DNA of 32,869 nucleotides from a bacterium (GCA_023249225.1 JAHFDA010000032.1:1-32869), one strand, 5' to 3'. Counted from the stretch's first letter, positions 18,601-24,510 are shown. Translations and numbers: made by a program. Notes: generated by a model from the letters alone, not told the origin.

Positions 18601-19630
18601 CGTCTTCCAGGAATTTGTCATCTTCTATGGCTTCCTCGGCATCTTCTTCTGCTTCTTCTGCTGCTGCTTCCATTTCCTCCTGATAATGACCGGCATTGGT
18701 TTCCATGATGTACTGCAAGTCATCAGACAATTTTTCCATGACCATCTTGGTCCAGCGCTGCTGGTATTTTGACGCGATCTCAAGTATTTCAACGTCGGGT
18801 TTCTGCAGGGCTTCGTTAAAAAACATCACGCGCGAATCCCAGTTAATGTCGATGTAGTTTTGAATCAGGATGGCCATGGTGACAAACAGGTTGGCCTTGC
18901 CCAGCACTTCTTTGGCATCGTCAAAAGCTTCTTCGTTGGGGATTAAATAACCATTTTCGTCTTCGGTGTACGGTTGCTGCGATGCGTCAAATTCGTTTAA
19001 GATGTCTTCGGTTCCCTCATCGTACGTGGTCTGATTGATATCCAGATCCTCCCCAACCAGACTTTCAATAATGTCTGGCATGTCAAAGTCAAAGGATTTG
19101 GTGGTAGCTTCTCCAATGACCTCTTCGGCCTCACCCATGACATCCGCCAGTTCGCCGGCGGATCCCGCCTGTTCGGCTTTTTCCATGAGGGTTTCAAGTT
19201 TATCGATGAGCGTCTCTAAGTTTTGAATTTGCGTTTCCATTTCATCGCCAACCGATATGTTTGAGTTGTTTACTGAAGGGGCGTTCTTTTGACTGCTGCT
19301 CATGCTGTTATAACTGGCCTTTAGATCCGTGAGCTTGGATTTTAAGTCGTCGATCAAACCCTGGAGTTGATCCGGGGTAATCAGGTCCAGGATAATTAAA
19401 AGCATTAAGGATTGCTGCTCGTTCATCATCTCGCAAAGGCGGATCATGACTTCGTCCATGGACATATAACCTGAACTTGAAGAATTACTGGAACTTACAC
19501 TAGATGAATCGCCGCTTTCTTGAGTGGCGTCGCTTTCCTGGGCAGAATCTGTGGACGAACTTGAGGACGTACGTCCTGTTCCCGATGTGTATGAACTGCC
19601 TCCACTATTGTTGATTCCACCTACATCCAA
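9659..19630 (-). CDS. Giant 3323-aa modular protein with hydrophobic hairpins and tandem repeats
   Basis: A single open frame of 9972 nt, encoding roughly 350 kDa. The start is TTG at 19630, chosen because GAGGAG lies 6 nt before it; the next in-frame ATG is residue 56. Residues 1-55 are Ser/Thr/Gly-rich and probably disordered. Residues 60-380 are acidic and coiled-coil-like. Residues 465-1275 hold four degenerate copies of a helical module, copies 2 and 3 with strong hydrophobic hairpins at about 818-860 and 1031-1075. Residues 1280-1500 are a low-complexity linker. Residues 1537-1867, 2053-2442 and 2495-2887 are one diverged and two nearly identical copies of a long helical repeat. The C terminus is helical and HEAT-like in feel. 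No cleavable signal peptide, LPXTG motif or RTX array is seen. Hydrophobic hairpins inside long helical regions recall type III translocators or other pore formers, but this is inference. Its role is unknown. Confidence 0.85.
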   Translation of the reverse strand: MDVGGINNSGGSSYTSGTGRTSSSSSTDSAQESDATQESGDSSSVSSSNSSSSGYMSMDEVMIRLCEMMNEQQSLMLLIILDLITPDQLQGLIDDLKSKLTDLKASYNSMSSSQKNAPSVNNSNISVGDEMETQIQNLETLIDKLETLMEKAEQAGSAGELADVMGEAEEVIGEATTKSFDFDMPDIIESLVGEDLDINQTTYDEGTEDILNEFDASQQPYTEDENGYLIPNEEAFDDAKEVLGKANLFVTMAILIQNYIDINWDSRVMFFNEALQKPDVEILEIASKYQQRWTKMVMEKLSDDLQYIMETNAGHYQEEMEAAAEEAEEDAEEAIEDDKFLEDVGEVFTGENEKGQEEVLYKEYIAEATTEYAAALQQIMDVFASIMVGLTGQSFSTDPQMQTMYEDLMTEMSDPDNWLESLGTYEWNEENVSGNFLGVDSEAQDRFMGQLGNLFLVRELVEQVKGQMRDLVSQLIRFFFDLPQYRSSLSARLGLMQAQKSLVMTGVSFYSSSIQSYADSYNQAIMLEKDAIEARDNYEDKKVWDAIANILTFPIYAGFRIAELMFNYIGKALEAIGAPQWMVDAAKFVEIINNFAYDADSGDIADMVELFGGDEEDIPGWISTVADVLGFFQNIVRSIGDAVVNAANVYTWQAQQNYDPQPEVLLAEWDKDYEDIEAVDAEERKDEVAESDELEASIESEIDDLDSAKYITQEGEWAVIDENITDAILKIQSLITLLQLIAAMKAMMLDTRSTVLQMTLGIPSSGSKASFAVGVASARAQLMMSKVQRVISNLQENIMYLNNKKADKVERDQALKQLIYSVISVITAILSIICLIIPGTQAIGVALMIVTVAVAAYQFYDALRYEDMVDDYELTTAEDDMGLEDQVKEKDRKKTKEAYETSEATRVSESMDDLWREMLMAIISLTFTNSTTDTGSGYVAFDASKLAKVSKKLAGAYMGMLMLQTMQDKMLETRRAVYALMFDIPLSQNQMAGVMGQVLKGQFSSAMTLLNLRVQQINTDVKDSNRHNQAKQAVIVAAVNLGVSIVGALAQGFGSAAMQAIAAVTPLLGTLITYWNQIQSQDLDQSIDTAVQNFETMIEDEKDAFTKALLQTVLDFMKSSMTPTSNGNVGLNYSSQNTMEYKMENLLRTQTTILEAKREYENAIRQVISKMLGVQMPMSSLDSVIAAVQAVGQVIQSLSGQVVNQQQQFIQRTNEITQARQQFAVQMITNGIQAVAGVSTQVMDNEQLAQTINMVVKYAVPLLEMMLTEIANEIAENSVNKNEKYQQSNTSSAPASSASDLEVMAYQSGADAADAQHSRDIYESEQAYDNQFQAMIAQTVQSMVTNFIKDMIQGNFSTFSKNVIETLNNQMIDGEASTDKALDALDDSVKDPKNSKSDKTDADPSMDPTAAAAVEIAQQAAQRAQTAADATLSQLSQEQDSNTQSQKITSTNASQAEESRAETAAFHDSDGEPAVATVSAEAKSTTARTAVAVDSDVAAPVTAHDGVEILNDMINPPVVKPQNPPASAQLSAPQKADAMAQALSKMAQSKPAEMQVLFGEIYEHDPSLAAAVVAQMPPEARQVLQSVLVNQMSDKTTANARSAAQLSVVSEVKNLAESAKLDPAELATELLNTELLNSDSTKIPAQNVLKALKQAQTAQSKAMQTGGKEPVKEAVQAQLNATKTAIAALDAHSSQPKHFNFGSIFTGTQRARLDQSSKDITKIQDALYDAQDPAEISALSKELQKEIKTLKHIAAQQLKSDTPAVRQSALILTQALNHIEVATVLSQASAEVVAQKASGTPAEDIRIKTPVVQQLTELAAEAPDPVAQALHEALANPELAKTLVASAASKGDKKDLLRLLTQTETLVEWASAKPDTAEGTPAKQNTVDITPLMSAFSMMDDVSLYKAAAQLLYAAAESPEAAEALKPCLMQLAEQKLFRKAAQIWSETFSDKAENLSRQLPEVMSQVSASTHDTPTDKGLPSAALHATDENPMMVLSQVADSLPASDVTSMIKTLTETPASDLQILTQVAEQVAPQTRVNPSIVSVATPVDVKTVTPEQILQVAQQTVAQQDNPEQMLNFLEKVTENDPALMVAIAAQVQSQSPEAFKVLQTEAAVRMEAAPQSTKAATTYGLVSEVQRVMESQNISAAEIATDMLDGKTETKMNSDVLKAVKVSKAAQTQTTEVPLETSDSAQPSITAHSESVKQVVTALVTTCKAVEQLKIKSPELAEELSAIQSEIDSPKPLSPEASQALSKRIETVSKGLTELVKPHLESSDPAVKRDAALVQQALGHVQTAAVISQMVAPILAQKAANPALDLADLRMEPESLTQLAELAEQSPTQVTQAVKDILKNPQLASVVIQSCESKSAKKDLLRVLVQTETVAEAISEQPEAMAKVLEALPEMRPAEQRAVARAVIQARAQATTPEKQAQLEVCVRALPRELSQAQSTAPNTPIDELETMVQAYRPDQALPDTETPVVRPQITQINLSPAVINSKTVTPEQIIQVAQQTVAQRDNPEQMLNFLEQVTENDPALMVAIAAHVQSQSPEAFKVLQTEAAVRMEAAPQSTKAATTYGLVSEVQRVMESQNISAADIATEMLDGKTETKMNSDVLKAVKVSKAAQTQTTEVPLETSDSVQPSIAAHSESVKQVVTALVTTCKAVKQLKIQSSALAEIDKELSAIKSEIDSPKPLSPEASQVLSKRIETVSKGLTELVKPQLESSDPAVKRDAALVQQALGHVQTAAVLLQMVAPILAQKAANPALDLADLRMEPESLTQLAELAEQSPTQVTQAVKDILKNPQLAAVVIQSCEKPTAKKDLLRVLVQTESVTEAILEQPEAMARVLAALPEMRPAEQRVVARAVVQARARETNPEKRAQIEVCVRALPRELQATPSAPDNIETELETLVQSAQNPQAQTTSESVVVPISSAMPEAPNAKTALLLSLISELAPLSKMGLSSQEMTRQLEQNPKVQLLKSLEELGRAQAGKPSLGPVRKQALAVCEAMNAVARTPAQKQAVQALHSGLQQAKTLEELNGLLYDPSTGTSAFEQSLDAVTADDPSLQKAAKPILQATVRMLLLKQQLAANPQSEASRDAFNDFVSASEALPTETLELFLNEHDGQLKQMFEGLKKSSPRQLVLLRALAGLSQNSSQTWFTQLMRQDNALMQNLLLAFGNKELAEPQRKKLTQRVEPLLLAAAESQKDSDREAGMQMLAKLWDALPPEEKETLLENLQERWERGKPELWSKALTVIPELGLSDKQRQADAADASRQGSMGRSQTLVQAAQDLKSAYQSEKPEDFMAAWQRVAGTEGSYGMLKETLTEIDHA
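10970..12148 (-). repeat. Tandem repeat copy 2 inside the giant gene
   Basis: This segment codes for residues 2495-2887 and matches 12305-13474 at a constant offset of 1326 bp over most of its length; one 9-bp (3-codon) difference lies near the middle. Identity is high at the DNA level: 11728-11842 is identical to 13054-13168 without a mismatch. It begins with KTVTPEQI and ends with ALPREL. Confidence 0.9.
12305..13474 (-). repeat. Tandem repeat copy 1 inside the giant gene
   Basis: It codes for residues 2053-2442 and is the near-identical partner of 10970-12148. The two copies are separated by a short diverged linker (12149-12304). A more diverged relative of the same unit lies at about 14030-15020, sharing for example the patterns DPSLAAAVVAQ versus DPALMVAIAA and KKDLLRLLTQTE versus KKDLLRVLVQTE. 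Confidence 0.9.
14030..15020 (-). repeat. Diverged third copy of the giant-gene repeat
   Basis: Residues about 1537-1867 align by eye with the two recent copies. Shared patterns in the same order include a DPxL...A...Q start, VSEV near the first quarter, ALxHxxxA...VLSQ near the middle, TQLxELA, NPxLA and KKDLLR. The protein pattern is shared while the DNA is clearly diverged, so this unit is older than the recent duplication. The borders are approximate. Confidence 0.7.
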
Positions 19631-19785
19631 AGTTCACTCCTCTCCTGAACAGATTCAGGCCTGCTAAAAATCACACAGCTATCCTTAGTCTTTACATCGT
19701 AAAAACAAGGGTGTGGCTTGTATAGGCTTGTTCCCGTGGATGGGGGGTTTTACACCTTAAATGAGGGTAGCAAGGCGAGATTCAT

Positions 19786-19816
19786 TTGGGACTGCCGAAA
19801 AAGTCAAAAACCCCTA
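19786..19816. repeat. Short dispersed repeat, copy A
   Basis: The sequence TTGGGACTGCC followed by GAAAAAGTCAAAAACCCCT recurs at 23921-23951 with only small differences. Both copies lie outside genes and next to other repeats. The rest of the intergenic stretch 19631-19836 shows only the ribosome site of the giant gene. Confidence 0.7.
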
Positions 19817-19836
19817 TTGAAAAATACAGTAAATGA

Positions 19837-20002
19837 CAGGCACAGCGGCTAGGGCCGCTGCGGGCTAAACAGGACGTGCCTGATCCTTCGATCCCAGGCG
19901 CGGCCTGGGGGGCAGAAGTTATCGAATCTACCAGGCCCTGCCTGGGTTTGATAGGCAAAGAACAAGCTGTTCAGCTCGCAGCGGCCCCAGCCGCTGTGCC
20001 TG
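19837..20002. repeat. REP/BIME-like palindromic element with 36-bp inverted arms
   Basis: The arms at 19837-19872 and 19967-20002 are inverted copies of each other with 3 mismatches in 36 bp. Each arm contains its own small hairpin (AGCGGC...GCCGCT). The middle holds two further hairpins, CCAGGCGCGGCCTGG at about 19894-19908 and CCAGGCCCTGCCTGG at 19931-19945. The left half matches 32763-32832 at the end of the window. It fills the gap between the 83-aa gene and the giant gene, and could act as a terminator, an mRNA stabiliser or a mobile REP-type repeat. Confidence 0.75.
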
Positions 20003-20014
20003 GTATCTGATCGG

Positions 20015-20266
20015 TTATTCTCTCACTTCGTCCACCTGCCGACCCTGCGTTGGCGATTTAGGCGCTTTTTGAGCTTCTGGGGGCTTATTCTTTTGAACCT
20101 CAATTTTATGCTGCTGTCCCTGGCCTTTAATCTCTTGAATGCCCTGGTTAAGGGCCTTACTAACATTATCTACTCCGGCATTGACCGATTCGCCAATACC
20201 CGCCGCCACCCGGTCTTTGGCCGCGCCGCTGGTATCAAAAAATTGAATTCCACCTAGTTCTGACAT
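20015..20266 (-). CDS. Uncharacterised 83-aa small protein, paralogue-like to its neighbour
   Basis: No family is recognised. An amphipathic helix (about residues 17-47, containing AGVDNVSKALNQGIQ) is followed by a hydrophilic Lys/Pro/Gln-rich tail. The helix shares the pattern GVD-x4-AL-(N/T)-Q with the 90-aa gene just upstream (SGVDVAGTALTQAAQ). The start lies 3 nt after that gene's stop, with AGGA inside its last codons as ribosome site. It is the last gene before the palindromic element. It could be a small structural or filament subunit of the cluster's system (speculation). Confidence 0.65.
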   Translation of the reverse strand: MSELGGIQFFDTSGAAKDRVAAGIGESVNAGVDNVSKALNQGIQEIKGQGQQHKIEVQKNKPPEAQKAPKSPTQGRQVDEVRE

Positions 20267-20269
20267 GTT

Positions 20270-20542
20270 TTAGGTTCCTGGCTGGTTTACGCTGCCCTTG
20301 TGGGGCGGAGCGGGAGATAAGCCGTCATTTATGGTATTAACAACCGTAGAACCATTTGTAAGCAAATTAGTGGGCAGCACCGCAATATCCGGATTCTGCT
20401 GACGTTTCTGCGCCGCCTGGGTTAACGCGGTTCCAGCCACATCCACTCCCGACTCCACAATGCCTTGCAGTTGTTTAGTCGCCTGCTTGATATCAGCCCA
20501 ATGGTTTTTTGCGGGGCCCATACGCGATAATTCTCCTGACAT
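20270..20542 (-). CDS. Uncharacterised 90-aa small protein
   Basis: No family is recognised. A central amphipathic helix (about residues 16-48) is followed by a Pro/Asn/Thr-rich tail. An AGGA ribosome site precedes the ATG, and the gap from the 466-aa gene is 14 nt. There is no signal peptide or Cys. The helix resembles that of the 83-aa downstream neighbour, suggesting an old tandem duplication. Small helical proteins encoded as pairs in secretion clusters are often needle, rod or chaperone components, but no signature confirms this. Confidence 0.65.
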   Translation of the reverse strand: MSGELSRMGPAKNHWADIKQATKQLQGIVESGVDVAGTALTQAAQKRQQNPDIAVLPTNLLTNGSTVVNTINDGLSPAPPHKGSVNQPGT

Positions 20543-20556
20543 GTTTTCCTGCCTTT

Positions 20557-21957
20557 CTAAGTTCCCGCAGTGCTTGCAAACTCATCTTGCAAGGGCGGGT
20601 CTTCGGTGGGTAAATCAAAAACAAAATCCAAACTTTTACCTTCTGTCAAAGCGGTCACCACCTGATGACGGAACGCGCCATAACTGAATTCACCAGATTG
20701 GAATTTTTCATCTAAAGCAGCTACCTGTTCCTCGGTTAATCCATCCACAAAAGACTGATAGTGCCGCAATGCTTCGGCCTTATCCTGGAACAGGTAAGCC
20801 GTATCGCCATCGAGATCTGCTCCCACTTTTTCCAAAGCCTCCTGCGCGCTCAAAGCGTGGCGCGCCTGACCATGGTTGATACTGGGGGTCACACCCATTT
20901 CATAGGCCAGCAAGGTGCGGGCATAACGTTGGGCCATTTCTTGTTTGGGAGAGACTTCCTGGTCTGCTGATACCGGCTGGGACTGACTGGCCCGACTGGC
21001 AATTTTTAAACTGCGTTTCTGGCGATAAGCTTCGCGACTGGTTTTATCATTTTTATCACCGATATACATGTTATTGGTGCGTTGCACACGCGCCTCATGC
21101 AGGTTTTTGGCCACCACATGGTAGGCCAACTGTTCAAATAAAAGGTTTTTTTCGGCATCAGAAAGATTGCCTATTGCAGCGCTAAGCACAGCGCCGCTGG
21201 GGGGTGGCACAAACCCCCACTGGCTGGCTTGTGGTCTGATGGCGGCGGCCTGCTCTGGAAAACTGCGCTCATAAGCGGTCCAAACCAGTGCCCGGGCGTT
21301 CTCGTTTGATTCAAGATTTTCGGCCAGCAGGTCTTCTCCCATAACTGTTCCCATAGTTTCAAGCGTATTACTGTTGATGACATGATAGTGAAAATCATTC
21401 GAAGTCAGAATATATTGTTTAACCTGATCAGGGATTCTCTTATCATCTGGCAACCGTTGCTCCACAAGTGAGCGATAATCTTGAGCAGCCTGATCCAGAG
21501 TAATCAAACCCATTTCAAGATGTTCCCAAGAGACCACATCATTTTGACGGCGCTGGCTGCCAAACATCATCACAAAGGCGCGTTTGTGAATAGGCTCAAG
21601 ACCCTGTTCCTCACGGTAGGTGTTGATGGCATCTAAAAGTTGTCTTTGGGTAAGTTTATGATCGGCGTGCTCGGCCAGTTTTCTGTCCAGGTAATTGACG
21701 GCTTCCTGGCTGGAGTCCCCCAATAAAACCTGGGCAATTTGGGCATGGACTGACAGAGGCTCGCTAACAGCCAGTTCGGCAGCCAGAGGAGTGGCAGGCG
21801 CAACGTCTGGCGCTTCGCCGCTTGGGCCATCTGTACTGACCTGGACAGAATCTTTTAATGGTTCACCAGAAGCAGGCACAGCCGGACTGGCTGTGGGGCT
21901 GGGTTTTGCCGGCTGGGGGATAACTGGCGGAATAGATACGCCGCTGACGCTGCTCAT
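20557..21957 (-). CDS. Uncharacterised 466-aa cluster protein
   Basis: No family is recognised. The first 70 residues are Pro/Ser/Ala-rich and probably disordered, without a signal peptide. Residues about 75-130 (VHAQIAQVLLGDSSQEAVNY onward) and 130-300 look like folded helical domains, with conserved-looking aromatic stretches such as WEHLEMGL and NDFHYHVINSNT. The last part is helical and acidic, with DLDGDTAYLF and an acidic end. The ATG shares one base with the stop of the preceding 239-aa gene (TAATG), so translation is coupled. The disordered Ser/Pro N terminus would suit an export signal of the type III kind (inference). Confidence 0.75.
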   Translation of the reverse strand: MSSVSGVSIPPVIPQPAKPSPTASPAVPASGEPLKDSVQVSTDGPSGEAPDVAPATPLAAELAVSEPLSVHAQIAQVLLGDSSQEAVNYLDRKLAEHADHKLTQRQLLDAINTYREEQGLEPIHKRAFVMMFGSQRRQNDVVSWEHLEMGLITLDQAAQDYRSLVEQRLPDDKRIPDQVKQYILTSNDFHYHVINSNTLETMGTVMGEDLLAENLESNENARALVWTAYERSFPEQAAAIRPQASQWGFVPPPSGAVLSAAIGNLSDAEKNLLFEQLAYHVVAKNLHEARVQRTNNMYIGDKNDKTSREAYRQKRSLKIASRASQSQPVSADQEVSPKQEMAQRYARTLLAYEMGVTPSINHGQARHALSAQEALEKVGADLDGDTAYLFQDKAEALRHYQSFVDGLTEEQVAALDEKFQSGEFSYGAFRHQVVTALTEGKSLDFVFDLPTEDPPLQDEFASTAGT

Positions 21958-22676
21958 TAGGCCACCTCTTGCTGACTTTGCGCCAAAAGTTCGGCCTCAT
22001 AGGGCGTAATATTAATTTGATTCTTAAGGTGGGCTTCAAGCTGCTTGTTTTCGGCCTGTTTTTTTTCAATGTTTTTATCGCGCAACCGAATGCTTTCGTC
22101 AATGGACTTGGATTGCTCCTCGACCGACTCGGCAAACATTTTGACTCCGACCGAAACGCCGTCTTGCACTAAAAGCAACGCACTATAAAGTGATCCAAAT
22201 AGCTTGCTGGCATTACCATTGTTTTTTCCGGAAGCCATATTTTTGAGCGCTTGTTCTGGGGTAAATTCCAGTGGTTTTTCGTTTTTATCCGAAGTAGATC
22301 CTAAGAGTTCAAAGCTAATAAGCACTTGGCCATTTTCAATTTGTACGGCAAACGATTTAACCTGTGACTGATCTGCCACCGAAGCCAATTTTTGTAACAC
22401 TTGGTTGGCAGTTTCAAGTTGCCCTTTTAAAGCGTCCCTTTGAGCGGGAGTTAGATTTGATTTGGAACCCAGGTAGGCTTCGATATCGATTGTTCCGCCT
22501 GGTTTGAAAAAATTTGATCCCCCATCGCCTTGCTGAAATTTACCACCACGCCTTTCCATGACAAGCAAAGGCTCGGCCGTGCCGCGTGAAGCAGCTCTAC
22601 CTGGTTCACGCGTGGCTGGTGCCTGGATTCGATCCGGTTCGCGCTGTGACGGTAAAAGACCCATAGGGTTAGTCAT
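21957..22676 (-). CDS. Uncharacterised 239-aa protein, first gene of the left sub-cluster
   Basis: No family is recognised. The N terminus (to about residue 60) is Arg/Pro/Gly-rich and disordered. The middle contains helical and beta-like segments (KSFAVQIENGQVLISFELLG), and the last 70 residues form a charged coiled coil. The start at 22676 faces the divergent ROK gene across a 173-bp AT-rich gap, so a promoter for the minus-strand genes to its left should lie there. The stop overlaps the start of the 466-aa gene by one base. Only a weak ribosome site (GAGGGAA, distant) is visible. Confidence 0.72.
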   Translation of the reverse strand: MTNPMGLLPSQREPDRIQAPATREPGRAASRGTAEPLLVMERRGGKFQQGDGGSNFFKPGGTIDIEAYLGSKSNLTPAQRDALKGQLETANQVLQKLASVADQSQVKSFAVQIENGQVLISFELLGSTSDKNEKPLEFTPEQALKNMASGKNNGNASKLFGSLYSALLLVQDGVSVGVKMFAESVEEQSKSIDESIRLRDKNIEKKQAENKQLEAHLKNQINITPYEAELLAQSQQEVA

Positions 22677-22786
22677 AACTAGGTTATTCCCTCTAAATCA
22701 ATAAACGATACAATGGTATTTTTCCATGTATTGATTATTTTAGATTTAATTCTTTACCTCGATATATACCTATTATTCCTGTTGTT

Positions 22787-22842
22787 TTAAGTAAAACTTA
22801 ATAAGGAATAGTAGCGTAGTCATAAAATTACACTTTAAGGAG
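22787..22842 (+). promoter_or_regulatory. Divergent promoter region: small palindrome and ribosome site for the ROK gene
   Basis: The AT-rich gap 22677-22849 separates divergent genes. TTAAGT, AAA, ACTTAA at 22787-22801 is a perfect 6-bp inverted repeat that could be an operator or a small hairpin. AAGGAG at 22837-22842 is a strong ribosome site 7 nt before the ATG at 22850. No convincing -35/-10 pair was assigned. Confidence 0.4.
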
Positions 22843-22849
22843 CCTATAA

Positions 22850-23848
22850 ATGAGCAACGATGAACTTTACGTCGCAATTGATGTTGATGTGGTGGACACT
22901 TGGGTAGCCCTCGTCAATCCATTTGGCCAGATCAAGGGAGATCTAAAAAAACCCTCCCATAGTTTTAAAGAAGACCGGGGCATTAAATCTGCCATCGCAA
23001 TTATGCAGGAGTTACTCAAAAGCAAATCGGTGAAGCCAGAGAATATACGCGGCATAGGCATCAGCACCCCCATGCTAGAGGTCAAGATGAAAGATCGATC
23101 CACCGTTTTGCCATTTTTATACATGGCACACTTTAAACATGAATTTCCAAACACCCTGGTAAGGGCTGCTGCCGATGTCACGCTGATGGCTCTGGCAGAG
23201 TTTAATATCACTTATCAATCTGCTCCAAAAAGTCTTTACTATTTAAATTGGGGCAGTGGCATTGGTGGCGGAATTGTGCTTAACGGTCGTATCTGGCCTG
23301 GGGCGCATGGTGTGGCCAGCAATATTGGGCATCTTCCCATCAAAGGCGTAGGCATGAAATGCTGGTGCGGCCACACAGACTGTCTAACCACCTACGCTGC
23401 AGGTGAAATTCTCCCCATACATTATTTTAAAATGCTCGAATCTATGAAGCCCAAAAACTACAAATCACCCTTTGAAGGCAAGTCTCAAAAGGATGTTACT
23501 TTTATCGATATCATGAAAGCCAGTGCCGCCGGTGACGTCATTGCTACCAAGGTATTCGACATGGCCACCACTGCCATGGCCAAGGCACTTTCTATTGTGG
23601 TAAACCTCTTTAACCCGGAACTTATTTTGATAGGCGGCGCGGTGGCTGGCGCTTCATCGGATCTCGTCAATATGGTGTCGCAAAAGACCAAGACAGACCT
23701 CATGTTCCCCGAAACTCACAAGACAGCCATTGTTCCCAGCAAAATTCACCGTGCGGGTCTCCTGGGCGCCTATCAATTTGTTTTTGCAAACGCTAAGGCG
23801 CAGCAGGGTAAAAAGGTGGGCAAGGCGCTGAAGGCGGTTAAAAAATAA
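22850..23848 (+). CDS. ROK-family protein with degenerate N-terminal ATP motif
   Basis: A 332-aa protein of the ROK sugar-kinase/repressor family, without the N-terminal winged helix of ROK repressors. The second phosphate motif GSGIGGGIV is present, as are the zinc-site pattern CWCGHTDCL and the C-terminal NPELILIGGAV. The first phosphate motif, normally DxGGTK, reads DVDVVDT here, so the glycine loop is lost. The EXGH position reads NIGH, which lacks the usual glutamate. The catalytic Asp region reads AADVTLMALAE, with the Asp kept. It may be a weak or altered kinase or a sugar-sensing pseudo-kinase. It is transcribed against all surrounding cluster genes and splits the cluster, which suggests insertion or an independent role. 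Confidence 0.82.
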   Translation: MSNDELYVAIDVDVVDTWVALVNPFGQIKGDLKKPSHSFKEDRGIKSAIAIMQELLKSKSVKPENIRGIGISTPMLEVKMKDRSTVLPFLYMAHFKHEFPNTLVRAAADVTLMALAEFNITYQSAPKSLYYLNWGSGIGGGIVLNGRIWPGAHGVASNIGHLPIKGVGMKCWCGHTDCLTTYAAGEILPIHYFKMLESMKPKNYKSPFEGKSQKDVTFIDIMKASAAGDVIATKVFDMATTAMAKALSIVVNLFNPELILIGGAVAGASSDLVNMVSQKTKTDLMFPETHKTAIVPSKIHRAGLLGAYQFVFANAKAQQGKKVGKALKAVKK

Positions 23849-23877
23849 CGCAGAAGGCAGAAGTTAGAAGTCCAGAA
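23849..23877. repeat. GCAGAAG-type imperfect short tandem repeat, left
   Basis: Directly after the ROK stop, the plus strand reads CGCAGAAGGCAGAAG and continues with TTAGAAG and TCCAGAAA. The same motif lies in inverse orientation at 24723-24768. The two flank the repeat-rich island. Confidence 0.65.
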
Positions 23878-23920
23878 AATGTTTACTTGTGTTTTGCGGT
23901 ATTGAGAGATGTTGCAAAAC

Positions 23921-23951
23921 TTGGGATTGCCCGAAAAAGTCAAAAACCCCT
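23921..23951. repeat. Short dispersed repeat, copy B
   Basis: TTGGGATTGCC followed by CGAAAAAGTCAAAAACCCCT, nearly the same as 19786-19816. It lies just outside the left inverted repeat of the DUF559 cassette. Confidence 0.7.
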
Positions 23952-24004
23952 GCAATAAATATCGGGTCTTCGCGTTTTTATGTGGGTACTTTTAGGTTAT
24001 TTGC

Positions 24005-24067
24005 CCGAACCCCCTAACCCCAACCCTTCCCCCAATGATGATTTTGATTGGTAGGGGGAAGGGAGCG
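24005..24067. repeat. Left inverted repeat of the DUF559 cassette
   Basis: It starts CCGAACCCCCTAACCCCAAC and ends TAGGGGGAAGGGAGCG. The outer 29 bp match the right repeat (24511-24574) in 28 positions, and the inner 16 bp match perfectly; the middle is diverged. Each repeat can also fold on itself (CCCTTCCCCC with GGGGGAAGGG). Confidence 0.85.
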
Positions 24068-24119
24068 GACAAAGCATGCTTGGAGCTGTAGCAGGCGGTT
24101 AATCTGTTAGGCTTTGCTC

Positions 24120-24494
24120 ATGATTCGGGATCATCAGCAAACGCTCACGGATGCCGCCAAAGAACTTCGGCATAAACAGACTCCTGCCGAAAAAATCTTA
24201 TGGGACATCGTACGTACCAAAAAGTTTCTTGGTCTCAAGTTTCGCAGGCAACATCCTATCAAATTCTACGTGGTTGATTTCTGTTGTGTAGCTCTAAAAC
24301 TAGTCATTGAAATAGATGGTTCCGTACATGACGACAAAGATCAGGCCTACCAGGATCGAGAACGTGAATTTAATCTCACACAATGGGGATATAGAGTAGT
24401 TCGTTTTAGGAATGCCGAAGTCATCCATCACCTCGATCAAGTTCTGCGTAGGCTGACGACTATTGTAGAGGCTCTTAAAAAACAGCATTACTAA
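24120..24494 (+). CDS. DUF559-domain endonuclease-like protein
   Basis: A 124-aa protein of the DUF559 family, related to very-short-patch-repair (Vsr) and PD-(D/E)XK endonucleases. Diagnostic stretches are QTPAEKILWDIVR, GLKFRRQHPI, VVDFCCVALKLVIEIDGSVH and GYRVVRFRNAEV. The VDF...EIDG core keeps the acidic residues expected of the nuclease fold. The ATG at 24120 gives the normal family start; a TTG two codons earlier is possible. The gene is the only one between 63-64 bp inverted repeats (24005-24067 and 24511-24574), which suggests a mobile or nuclease-spread cassette. Family members are common in environmental genomes and have no firmly established function. Confidence 0.88.
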   Translation: MIRDHQQTLTDAAKELRHKQTPAEKILWDIVRTKKFLGLKFRRQHPIKFYVVDFCCVALKLVIEIDGSVHDDKDQAYQDREREFNLTQWGYRVVRFRNAEVIHHLDQVLRRLTTIVEALKKQHY

Positions 24495-24510
24495 GTGTCT
24501 TGCTTAATAG

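Noticed and set aside
19837-20002. CRISPR-like array
   Set aside because: Only two inverted arms and inner hairpins are present; there are no regular direct repeats with unique spacers and no cas genes.
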